Source: Alisma plantago-aquatica | Lineage: Eukaryota; Streptophyta; Magnoliopsida; Alismatales; Alismataceae | Direction of reading: 5' to 3' | NCBI GenBank assembly: GCA_963693085.1 | Contig: OY856412.1 | Location: 344,713,457-344,777,456 of the forward strand | DNA: 64,000 bases | Shown: positions 22,406 to 32,460 of the stretch, piece after piece | How positions within the stretch are numbered: position 1 is the first letter of the stretch | Layout: each line of letters begins with the position of its first letter | The notes under the pieces: model-generated | The model's database searches: none | Told to the model about the DNA's origin: nothing | Seen by the model: the letters and a program-made list of their open reading frames with translations, nothing else | Translations under genes and position numbers: made by a program

Positions 22406-25400
22406 ATGGATAGATCATGGATGTCCATTCGTAATCGTTGCACCCCATAGTTTATATCTGGTCTTGATCAGTTTATTAGATTTGCCGAGGAACATAGGAA
22501 AAAACCTACAGATAGGTTCTACTGTCCATGTAGGCATTGCGGTAACAACTTGAAAGTCAACACTGGTGAGGAAATCAAAAGTCATGTCATGTGCAACGGG
22601 ATTGTACAAGGCTATACAGAATGGCACTGGCATGGAGAGATTTCAAAATCGAAACCAGTAGATGTCGATAGCAGTGCTTGGGTGGAAGAAGAAATTGCCT
22701 CCGATGACGTAAATGTGAACGAACCAGTTCCAGCAGACATCGTTGATGCGATGCTGGATAGTTGTAGGGTAGAGCACACCGATCCACCTCCTATCTTTAC
22801 AAACATTGTGCATGATGCTGAGATACCGTTATACACAGACTCTGCTAAGTTTACGAAGCTTAGCGCTGTGTTGAGATTGTATAAGTTGAAAGCTAACAAT
22901 AGATGGAGCGACAAAAGCTTCACTTCATTGTTGACTTTGTTGAAAGAAATGCTTCCTGAAGGAAACGAGCTTCCAATCTCAACATACCAGGTAAAGAAAA
23001 TGTTGTGCCCAATGGGAATGGAGGCCAAGAAGATACACACATGCCCGAATGATTGTGTATTATTTCAAAAGGACTTTGTAGATTTGAAAGATTGTCCAAA
23101 ATGTGGTGCGTCACGGTATAAATTGACGACTTCGGGGGAGTCCAAAACTGGTTCTCCTGCCAAGGTGTTGTGGTATCTACCTATAATATCACGGTTTCAA
23201 CGCTTGTTTGCAAATCCGAAAGATGCGAAGAATTTGAGGTGGCATGCAGATGTTAAGAAAAATAATGATGGGATCCTACGACATGCGTCTGATTCCACAC
23301 AGTGGAAGAAGATTGATCTATTGTACCCTAAATTTGGTGAAGAAGATAGGAATCTAAGACTTGGGCTTTGTACAGATGGGATGAATCTGTACGGGACATT
23401 GAATAGCCAACATAGCACTTGGCCAGTCATGCTTGTTATATACAATCTTCCTCCCTGGATGTGTATGAAAAATAAGTACGTTATGTTGTCATTGTTGATA
23501 TCGGGCCCTAAACAACCCGGAAATGATATCGATGTTTATCTTGAACCTTTGATTGATGACTTAAAGAAACTTTGGGCTGAAGGTGTGATGACCTATGATG
23601 CTTCAGCAAGAGAGACATTTCGTTTGCACGCTATGTTGTTTTGCACTATTAATGACTTTCCAGCATATGGGAATTTGTCTGGATATAGTGTCAAAGGAGC
23701 TAAAGTGTGTCCTATATGTGAAGAAAACACTGATTCAATAAGACTAAAACATGGCGGCAAGACTGTATATCTTGGTCATCGAAGGTTTCTTTCAAAATTC
23801 CATACGTATCGTAGGAAGCGCAAAGCATTCAATGGATGGAATGATGAACGGAGTGCACCTAAACCTATACCAGGGGATGTTGTTTATGAAAGAGTAAAAG
23901 ACATTGTCAATGAATTTGGTAAGAAATCACAATGTAGTATGGCCACACGGAGTGACAATTCTTCATTCAAGAAGAAGTCAATATTTTGGGATCTTCCTTA
24001 TTGGAGTTCTTTGACAGTCAGGCATTGTATCGATGTAATGCACGTTGAGAAAAATGTCTGTGATAGCATCATTGGTACTCTATTAAATATACCAGGTAAG
24101 ACTAAAGATGGGATAAAATCCAGACTGGACCTACATGAAATGGGAATAAGGTCAGAATTAACAGAATTACGTGAAATGGGTAATAAAAGAACATACTTAC
24201 CTCTCGCTTGTTACACGTTGTCTAGAAAGGAGAAGAAAACTTTTTGTGAATGCTTGGTAAATGTTAAGGTGCCACATGGTTACTCATCCAACATCCGTAG
24301 ATTGGTATCAATGAAAGATCTGAAGTTGATAGGTCTTAAATCTCATGATTGTCACACTCTAATGCAACAAATATTGCCCGTGGCAATTCGATCTATATTG
24401 CCGAAGCATGTAAGGTTTGCAATTACCAGACTTTGTTTCTTTTTCAACACTCTATGCAGCAAAGTTATTGACCCTGATACTCTCGATAATTTGCAAAGAG
24501 AAGTGGTTGTTACCCTATGTCAGCTTGAGATGTATTTCCCTCCTTCGTTCTTTGATATCATGGTACATCTTGTTGTCCACTTGACTAGGGAAGTGAAAAT
24601 GTTGGGACCAGTTTTCTCGCATTGGATGTATCCCTTTGAACGATACATGAGCATTTTTAAAGGTGATGTTTGAAACCGTTATCGGCCTGAAGGGAGTATT
24701 ATTGAAGGTTATGTGGCGAGAGAGGTTATGGATTTTTGCAATGACTTTCTCAGTGGTAATGACACTCCTGATAATGACAAGAATATTGAGGAGGGCAAAG
24801 GAATTTTGGGATCACGGGTGAAAGTAATCAGCCGTGAGCAGTTGGAACAAGCTCACTTGTATATTTTACACAATATGGACGAAGTGAGTGTTTATATCGA
24901 GGAACATACCAATTTCATAAAGAGACAACATCCTCGAGCAAGTTCAATGTGGCTTGCTAGAGAGCATAATAAGACTTTTACTAAGTGGTTTGAAGATAAA
25001 GTCTTACATCAACTATCTCAAACACCAAATGATATTACAGAAACTATCAAATGCCTCGCCTTTAAACCAAAACCAAATGTTATGTCTTATGAAGGGTTTG
25101 ACATTAATGGATTCACATATTACACAAAGCGCCAAGATGATAAGAGTGTCATCCAAAATAGTGGAGTCACTCTTCAAGTGTCGACTATGTACTTTGCAAG
25201 TGCAAAGGATAAGAGTCCACGTGAAGCTAAAATGTCATATTACGGTGTCATTGAGGACATTTGGGAGTTTGACTACATAGATTTCAAAATTCCGCTCTTT
25301 AAATGTAATTGGGTTGATAACACCAAAGGAGTTATAGTGGATGAATTGGGTTTCACTTTGGTGAACTTTGAAAAGATTGGCGAGAAGGGTGAACCATTCA

Positions 25401-25654
25401 TATTGGCATCACAGGCGAAACAAATATTCTATATCGATGATCCTGCAAATGATAAATGGTCGGTTGTTCTTCATGGTAAAAGATAGTTCATTGAAGATCC
25501 TATAGATGAAGAAGAGTACTATGATAAGTATGATGACTCTAGTCCATTCTCAGTTGGGTTGCCAACTCCACAAAATATTGAAGCTAATGATGACTTATAT
25601 GTGCGCGGAGATCACAATGAACGATTGTTAATTGATAAAAGATCACAATTTTAG
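22406..25654 (+). pseudogene. tnpD: CACTA TNPD/TNP2-type transposase, three in-frame stops
   Basis: The TNPD-type protein is the catalytic transposase of CACTA elements. A single frame of 1,082 codons runs from ATG 22406 to TAG 25652-25654. It contains the transposase-associated zinc domain (FYCPCRHCGNN near residues 38-48, then H and C residues), the TNP2/Transposase_21 domain (KVLWYLPIISRFQRLF, LGLCTDGMNLYG, IDVMHVEKNVCDSI), a DUF4218-like segment (SHDCHTLMQQILPVA, SHWMYPFERYM) and a DUF4216-like segment (SYYGVIEDIWEFDY). In-frame stops are TAG 22448-22450 (codon 15), TGA 24671-24673 and TAG 25484-25486. If codon 15 is a real stop, translation could still begin at ATG 22550. No frameshift or intron is needed, so decay is recent or the stops are sequence errors. 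Confidence 0.92.
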
Positions 25655-25669
25655 AGACATGTATGTTTA

Positions 25670-25798
25670 TACAAATGCTAAATGTTTGCCTTTTTCTAGT
25701 TAATACAAATGCTAAATGTTTGCCTTTTTCTAGTTAATACAAATGCTAAATGTTTGCCTTTTTCTAGTTAATAGAAATGCTAAATGTTTTCCTTTTTA
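25670..25798. repeat. 34-bp tandem repeat, about 3.7 copies
   Basis: A unit starting TACAAATGCTAAATGTTTGC is repeated with a 34-bp period between the transposase stop and the start of the next gene. The last copy is truncated and slightly diverged. Confidence 0.9.
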
Positions 25799-25811
25799 AT
25801 GACATTTTCAG

Positions 25812-28800
25812 ATGGCTGACCATGATGAGCATGATGTCCATGATGAGCATGAAGTCCATGATGAGCATGCTGTCCATGACGAGCATGGCGAGGATACTAA
25901 TGTAAGTTCTAAAAACATATCCTGTATTTCTATAAAATTCATTATCTTCTAGTTATGTCATATATCCTATATTTCTATATTGGGCTAATTTAGTGTGTTT
26001 TATTTTTGTCAAATTTTAGGTTGATGCACCTGTACCCACTGAAGCACTGGAGCAACTTGATGCGCAACACCAAACACTTAACAAGAAAAGGGGCATCACT
26101 CTGTTGAAGAAGTTATTAGCGCTAAGTGGTAGTGGATCCAAATTGGTGGTGGAGTTTGATAATGGAGGAAATCCAATTGGAGTGAACCGCAATAATTTTT
26201 TGAACTATCTTGGGTGTACCACTCGGAGCCATTGTGGTGTTAAGTATGACAATTGGCATAAAGTTCCTCAAGGGAAAAAAGACTTGATATGGAAGGATTT
26301 ATGCGTGAGTTATTATTATTTGCAATTCTATTTTGTAGATTACAAATTCTATTATTTGCAATTCTATTTTGGATACTAGTTAATAACATTTCTATTTTAC
26401 AGAATCTGTTTGCATTGGATGAGAAGTTGCATCGTAAAAATGTGATGCAACGCGCTGGAAAGATGCTTAGGAATTATAGGACAAATCTGAACAGAGAATA
26501 CATAAAAGAGGGTGATAAGAAGAAGAAGTCAGCCCTTGAACAATGGAACTTCTTGGACAAAGAAGATTGGGACAATTTTGTTGCTTCAAGAAAATCTGAA
26601 GAATTCAAGGTATTAGGCGTCACTCCTAATTTAATTAATATACATTGTATTCACCTATTCAAGATTAGCATTTAGTGCTACTACCCAAATCATTAATGTG
26701 CATACTAACTAGGCCCTCAGTGACGCACAAAAAGCAAGACGTGCACTGAATGTGCATGACCACACTATGGGTCCAAAAGGCTATGCAAGCGTTCGCCAAA
26801 GACTACATGCAGAGTATGCGGCTACTCAGGAGTCTACTCCTACTCAAGAGTCTGCCACACCCACGCCTCGCCATGATATCTGGATAGCTGGCAGGCAAAA
26901 CAAGAAGGGTGAAATAAAGAAGCATGTAACTGCTGAGGCGGCTGCAAAAATGGTAAAATAACACTCTTAGAGAAATCATTTGAATATTGATTATTTGTGG
27001 TGTTAACTTACCAATTTCATTTTATGGTGATTAGCGGGAGCTGCACGAGCAGAGGAAACAATGCACGTTCATCCCTCAGGGCACAAGGGATGAATTGACA
27101 GTTGCTATGGGTAACCCAGAGCATCCTGGACATGTTAGAGGTGCCGGCGCTGGTGTTGGCATCAAAGCATTCTTTGGGCCATCCCAGCGCAAACCCAGAG
27201 CGGGACTTTCTCAAGAAGAGGTAACCTATTCTTTTTTTAGAATGTTACTGCAAAAGGAAATTCATTAATAAGAAGCTAATGTTTCTTTTATCCATGTATA
27301 GGAGAATAAGAGAGTTGAGGATTTAGTTGCTAAGAAGGTCAACGATGTAGTTGCTGAGAAGGTCAAGGAAGAATTGCTGCGGTGGCAGGCATCTCAGGCT
27401 TCCAATACGCCTATGGCGACCGACTCTTCTCCTGATGCACAGACTGTGAGTAATCCTGGAGACCCATCGCCTAGCACGTCTGCTGTAAGTATTGTTTATG
27501 ACATTGTAGTTAGTCTTTTCAAGTTGTTATGTTTTCAAGATGATATGTATATATGTATAATATTCTTTACGTAAATTTGTAGGCATTGAAGCCATGCCGC
27601 TTAAGAATGCAAGACTACGTTGTTGCAGAGGCGCAGGCTTACCCGTCCCTTCCTGGGGCAATGTTTCACGGGACTCCAATGCCACAGGGCTACGTTCGTG
27701 TGAGCCCGATACGTGTGTTACCTGATTGGAGAGAAGCTACATTGCCATATCCCCACCCGGATATTGATAGACTTGCTGATGCAGAAGGCGGGGTGATATT
27801 GTGGCCCAAAGCAGATGTCGTCTACATGACTGAAATTGTAAGATAAATTTACATTGATTTAGACTGTTAATGTGTATATATGATGTCAACTGATCTGAAA
27901 TTATATGTACAGGTTAAAAAGAAGACACCAGGAGCACCTAGGCCTCCACTTCCACTTCCCACATTACCCGATTGGGTTCCAACTGACCTAACATACCCGT
28001 TAGGTCCTGCTTGTAGGGGAATGGCATGTTGGCTACGGGCACATAATGTACATTGCCCTATAATTATTTCTTTAGATGCAGATTATGCAGGTCAATCATA
28101 CGATAGCTCTTTATTTATACAAGATATTATTGAGCTGTTTATGTATGATTGGCTGAATACATCAATGATAGAGACATGGATAAGGTGAGATCTTGTTTAT
28201 ACATCCATATACCTTGTGTAAGATCCGGTGATCTGGTTTCTTATATATTAATGCATACGCCTATATGTTTTTCAGCTACTTAGTCGAAGATCATTGCAAA
28301 CAATTTGCATTTGATCATTTGGGATTTTTGATTCCATCATTGATTAGTTTGGTAGCTAAAGACCCTGATAATGTTCAACAATACAGTATAGATGCTTTTA
28401 TAATTTTTGGTCAGCAAAAGAAGACGATAATAATAGCACCATTCAATGTCAAGTAAGTTTACTTTATTTATAATTTGGACTTAAGAAAATTCCATTTTTA
28501 TTTTGCATTTTGAGTTATTAATTGTTAACTTCTTACCTCTAGCGGTAGACATTGGGAGTTACTAGTTATTGTCCCTGGGACATTCACTGTTTATTATCTA
28601 GATCCTGCGGGGAGTACATTGAACCCTAAAATTGGACACGTAATGAGAATGCCATTATTCTGGTGAGAAATATTTCATTTTTATATCCGTTAACATCTTT
28701 TATTACATTACTATTTACTTATGCAATTTATTGTGTTATATTAACATGTAGGGGTTTAGATGCATTCAAAAAGGCTGGAGGAACGGTCCCAAGGAAAAAG

Positions 28801-29264
28801 AACCAACCAATAAATTGGCAGAACATACAAGTAAGTTCCCGACTCGAATATATATATTATTGATGTGAATTGTGCTTAGTTGTATTATTTTGTATGTTTC
28901 AATTTATAGTGTGCTACACAAGACAATGGTTGGGCATGCACATACTATGTGATGCGATTTATGCAGATGATTATCAAATATGCCACATTGGACATCGATA
29001 CCATACATGAGGTATTGTATATAGTCTCATTAGTTAGTATGCAATATATCAATCTTATCTTATTTTTATATTATTACTTATATATATACATCATTCTCTT
29101 TGCAGGTGTTTAAAACTGACAACACTACAGGTAAACGCTTAAAAAATATACATGCTCCATATATGATGGAAGCATTAAATGAAGTAAGAGAAGAATGGGC
29201 AAAAGCCATACAAGCAGTGGCAACTGTAAGATATAATTGGGATGTTGATAGCGATAATGAATGA
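25812..29264 (+). CDS. CACTA TNPA-like protein fused to a Ulp1-type (C48) cysteine protease domain, 13 exons
   Basis: Exons, with GT...AG borders: 25812-25901, 26020-26304, 26403-26609, 26713-26952, 27035-27220, 27302-27484, 27583-27837, 27913-28184, 28276-28452, 28543-28662, 28752-28830, 28910-29011, 29106-29264. They total 2,355 bp (785 codons) with no internal stop, which strongly supports the model. The N-terminus is a His/Asp/Glu repeat. The middle matches plant Transposase_24/TNPA-like DNA-binding proteins (VPQGKKDLIWKDL, then KMLRNYRTNLNREY, DWDNFVASRKSEEF). A Lys/Glu helix follows (27302-27400). The C-terminus resembles a Ulp1 peptidase: H in GRHWELLVI, D in YYLDPAG, Q and C in QDNGWACTYYVMRFM (Q six residues before C). 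TNPA binds subterminal repeats; the protease role is unknown. The exon 4 acceptor (26711-26712) is the least certain border. Confidence 0.85.
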
Positions 29265-29532
29265 TACTTTGTAAATGAATATTTCTGAATGTTAATACAT
29301 GTATTTGAATGTTTCTATATGTGTGAATGTGAGAATTGAATTGATGTCTGAATGTATGTACATGTATGTACTTGTGTGAAATTTTCTTTGTGACTTTTGC
29401 AGGTTTGTGGCCTGTTTGTAGGCTGATATCAATGGATGTCGTAAACCTGCAGTTCGGAAAACTGAACTGCAGGTTCTCATCCTGCTGACCAGCCACAGCA
29501 GGCCTGCAAACTGATATGAAAAAAAAAAAAAA
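29265..29532. other. CACTA 3' region with a 12-bp perfect hairpin
   Basis: Non-coding. AACCTGCAGTTC (29444-29455) and GAACTGCAGGTT (29464-29475) form a perfect stem with an 8-base loop. Further complementary words (GCAGGTTTGTGG near 29399, GGCCTGCAAAC near 29502) extend a looser foldback around it. An A run at 29519-29532 precedes the subterminal array. Confidence 0.6.
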
Positions 29533-30085
29533 TAGGCGTCAGTTATTTAATGAAAACCGTCAGCAAAGACATACAGCGTCGGTTATTTATAGATAACCGA
29601 CGCCTAATAGTACAAACAACCCGACCGTGCAGGATAGCACGGCCGTGGTGGAAAAGGCGTCGGTTATGCATATAAAACCGACGCCTATAGTACTAAACAC
29701 GGCCGTGCAGGGAAGCACGACCGTGTCGTCTTGAAGTATAGGCGTCAGTCGTTTGGTATATAACCGACGCCAAAAGGGTTCGCGCCACAGAAAATGGCGT
29801 CATCTAGGACACTTTATGCGTCGGTTATCAACTAAAAGACCGACGCTACATTGAATATAGGCGTCGGTTTTTAGTAAATCACTGACGCAGAAAGTGCCCT
29901 AGATGACGTCGTTTTCTGTGGCGCGAACCATTTTGGCGTCGGTTGTCTACTAAAAGAACGATGCCTATAGGTTAAATAGGCTTCAGTTAAAAAACCGACG
30001 CCGAAATGTTCGACCTTTAGCGGCGCCCACATAGGCGTCGGTCGGAAACTGACGCCAAATGGAGTTAAAAGACCGACGCCAAATG
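29533..30085. repeat. CACTA right subterminal inverted-repeat array
   Basis: Eight to nine units of GGCGTCGGTT ... AACCGACGCC, some decayed, mirror the left array. Embedded in it is a 165-bp inverted repeat (about 29771-29936) whose arms begin GGGTTCGCGCC and end GGCGCGAACC. Confidence 0.9.
29771..29936. repeat. 165-bp foldback inside the CACTA right end
   Basis: The left arm (from CCAAAAGGGTTCGCG) and right arm (ending CGCGAACCATTTTGG) are complementary over roughly 75 bp with a few mismatches. They include GTCATCTAGG on one side and CCTAGATGAC on the other. Confidence 0.85.
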
Positions 30086-30102
30086 GGGTTTCTGTAGTAG
30101 TG

Positions 30103-30105
30103 TGA
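30103..30105. repeat. Right flank of CACTA insertion (TGA, paired with CGA at 19623-19625)
   Basis: The triplet lies in the Harbinger transposase reading frame. With one copy of the triplet the frame continues without a break across the empty site, so CGA/TGA is read as a 3-bp target duplication with one C-to-T change. Confidence 0.75.
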
Positions 30106-30959
30106 GATAGAAAAGGGAATGTCTCCCTGAATGTCATGGCTGTTGTAGACTTCTCAATGGAGTTTACATATGTACTCACTGGCTGGGAGGGCTCGACCGC
30201 TGACCAAAGGGTCCTACAAGCAGCAACGACTACAAGCAGTTTTAAAGTCCCTGTAGGAAAGTATTACCTAGTGGATGCAGGATACACAAACACTTGGCAA
30301 TTTCTTGCACCGTATCGCAACACAGCTTACAATATATCTGAGTATCGGGGTAACAAACATTCGTGTAACAACAAGAAGGAAATGTTCAACCACCGCCACA
30401 CTCAGTTGCGTAATGTCGTCGAAAGAGCATTCAGAGTGCTTAAGAGGCGGTTTGCCTACCTTAAAAAGGGGGCGACATATCCTATGCATTCCCAGTGTCG
30501 CCTCGTAATGGCTTGTTGTATCCTCCACAATTTCATACGTCACCAAAATGATGGTGACGCTATTATGGAAGAAATACCGGACAACAGTACAACATCTGCC
30601 ATCCCACCCAATGGCGTCGATCTAAGTTCGTTACACCGAACAAATGTGACAGATGCAAGGGACGGTGATGTACAACGTGAAACTATTTCCACTTTTATTT
30701 GGGATACTCATTGAACTAACTTTGTAGTTATCCTCATTTCTATACAATATGAAAACTCATGTATGAGTTGACATGTGTTGTGCCCCTCTTTGTTTAACAC
30801 AGAGGATGCAGGGTTATATGATTTTGGCATTCTGAGTCAAAGGCTGGGAGAAATGTATTATATATGTCCTTCTAGAGAGGTGTGCTAGTACAACCACAAA
30901 TAATCAGTTGCACTAGCTAAGTAAATGGTGAATTTGTTGTTTTTAACTCGGATTTGGGA

Positions 30960-31149
30960 AATATTTTTAGGGAAAAGACCGATGCAAATACTTTCATTGG
31001 GCAGTTGATCTCCCCCCAACAACTGATTCGCTGAAGGCTGAAATTACGTTACTAACTTACGAGTGCATGTCGGTATGGGGGCAGGTGATGAACATGAACG
31101 ACTTTGTTGAAATCCATCACGACTTCCAACATGTTTACACCTCTAAATA
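30960..31149 (+). pseudogene. Possible GRF-type zinc-finger exon fragment
   Basis: After a good splice acceptor (ATTTTTAG ending at 30970), the frame reads RCKYFHWAVDLPP and then a helix-like stretch, to a TAG near 31149. The Cys-Lys-Tyr-Phe-x-Trp-Val/Ala-Asp pattern resembles the second half of GRF-type zinc fingers that occur in many plant transposon-linked proteins. The first half (the paired Cys) was not found upstream. The call is tentative. Confidence 0.3.
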
Positions 31150-31447
31150 GTACGAGTATGAAGTTTTACAAGCCTCAGTTCGGAGGTTGGAAGACAGTTG
31201 TACTCTGCTTTTGGATACTCGTTCACCCTCGATGACTCCATAAAGTTGTTGTTACACTTACATCGCAAACTTTGTATTTTTCTTAATTTTGTTCCATTCT
31301 TATGGATGTATCACATTTTATGCCATATATTACTTGATCACAAAATCGTAACATTCAAATTATACCCGCATTTATGTTATTTTTTGAATTCTGTTCAATT
31401 CTTATGGATATTAATTGCAATATTATATACATACAAAATTTTGTAAT

Positions 31448-31828
31448 ATGGTTGCACAACAAAATACGACGTATGTTATATGGTGTAGAGAGCTTGATAT
31501 GGTTCTGAGAGGTTTGATGAGAACCCAATATCACATGGGGAGATGTGTGAATGGAGTATATACTTCTCAGGCTTGGAGGGACGTGTGGCGTCAATTTCTA
31601 CACATAACAGGGGGGTCTTACATTTCTTTAAGCGAGCTGCAACTGCGGTGGCAGCACATCATGAGAGAGTTCATAACAAATAATCTTTTCATTTTAGGAG
31701 ATTTAGTGCCTCCCCCGCCATTGACCATTCAACACGGCGTTCGACGCAACTTTGTGACTACTCATCACACCTATCCACTAGCACTTGCTGAGTACCTTAC
31801 GAATGACGAAAACAACAATAATGCATGA
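31448..31828 (+). CDS. Second Myb/SANT-like protein of the Harbinger element
   Basis: The frame of 126 codons starts at ATG 31448 (an upstream in-frame ATG at 31415 is less likely). Its first 70 residues follow the pattern of the Myb-like protein at 17412: IWCRELDMVLRGLMRTQYHMGRCVNG against IWLRDSDDG..., then a Trp in QAWRDVWRQF and another in LQLRWQHIMREF. It is probably a DNA-binding accessory protein. It lacks the C-terminal part of the first copy. A second Myb-like frame downstream of the transposase is not typical for the family. It may be a paralogue, or an exon of a larger gene that includes the frames at 30960 and 32109. Confidence 0.5.
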   Translation: MVAQQNTTYVIWCRELDMVLRGLMRTQYHMGRCVNGVYTSQAWRDVWRQFLHITGGSYISLSELQLRWQHIMREFITNNLFILGDLVPPPPLTIQHGVRRNFVTTHHTYPLALAEYLTNDENNNNA

Positions 31829-32108
31829 AGTTGTAACATAGTTGCTCAAGTTTGTATTTGTTTATGTTTGGCTGTCTCTAATTTCTATTTCTTTATGTTG
31901 TACAACTTATGGGCACAATCATTTTTTTTCCATCGTTTGATTAAACATCTACTTTATGCACATCTACTTTACGCTTTTGATTACAAGACTTACATCGCGT
32001 TCAAACATGCATTTGTTTATGTTTGCTTGACAAATTATATTTCAATACATTACTATAAGTATTACTTGCATTGTGTGCTCATATTTTTAAATTTTTTATA
32101 AAATATAG

Positions 32109-32460
32109 AAGCCACCATCGAGATCAAAGTCACTGGGCAAATACGAAAAGATATTGATGTCTCCATCAAAGATAAAAAAATATGTTGAAGAAAATCTTGT
32201 ATGCAAAAAAAAAATGTTGCGAGACTTCAGTTAATGGGGGCAAACCTGGGAGTCAGGACAAAGGAAAGGAGGAAGGGGTCAATCAAACTAGGGTTTGTCA
32301 TCTGCCATTGTTGTTTGACTGGCCAAAAGACGATGTCAAACAACCCATGCAGTCTGTGCAGGAAGAATGTTCCGTTTCATGGGACGAATATGACGAGGCC
32401 CTGAAGTGGGCCAACTGGGATGGTCCTACCTGGGATCAAAATAAATCATCGTTCAAATGA
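32109..32460 (+). CDS. Uncharacterised open frames at the 3' end of Harbinger
   Basis: I do not recognise a family. Two overlapping frames are plausible exons. The first (32109-32234, 41 codons after an acceptor-like ATATAG) is Lys/Ser-rich (SLGKYEKILMSPSKIKKYVE). The second (ATG 32182 to TGA 32458-32460, 92 codons) ends in an acidic, Trp-rich tail (SWDEYDEALKWANWDGPTW). They lie downstream of the second Myb-like frame in the same orientation, inside the Harbinger terminal repeats. Neither can be confirmed as expressed from sequence alone. Confidence 0.3.

Larger units (their letters stand above)
19626..30102 (+). mobile_element. CACTA (En/Spm) DNA transposon, complete ends
   Basis: The left end starts CACTACTACAGAAATAGC and the right end is the complement of CACTACTACAGAAACC, giving 14 shared terminal bases. 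Both ends are built from many GGCGTCGGTT-type subterminal repeats, as expected for TNPA-binding regions. Flanking triplets are CGA (19623-19625) and TGA (30103-30105). A 3-bp duplication is the CACTA rule, and the single mismatch is what CpG decay would give. Inside, in plus orientation, are a TNPD-type transposase frame with stops and an uninterrupted multi-exon TNPA/Ulp1-like gene. Length is 10,477 bp. It lies within the Harbinger transposase gene. Confidence 0.95.
18927..30714 (+). pseudogene. PIF/Harbinger DDE transposase, split by the CACTA insertion
   Basis: This enzyme cuts and rejoins the element at TWA targets. Exon 1 (18927-19475) has the acidic N-terminus and the helix-turn-helix-like region (AVCYFLQMVGHGHTNRALAE). 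A 78-bp GT...AG intron follows. Exon 2 (from 19554) begins NAISAIDGTHIPV, which carries the first catalytic Asp, and is interrupted at 19626 by the CACTA element. The gene resumes at 30106 with VVDFSMEFTYVLTGWEGS (second Asp downstream in ADQRVL), then RNVVERAFRVLKRRF (catalytic Glu) and a LHNFI motif, ending TGA 30712-30714. All exon parts are multiples of three and the sum is 410 codons, so the CACTA insertion is the only lesion I can see. Confidence 0.9.
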
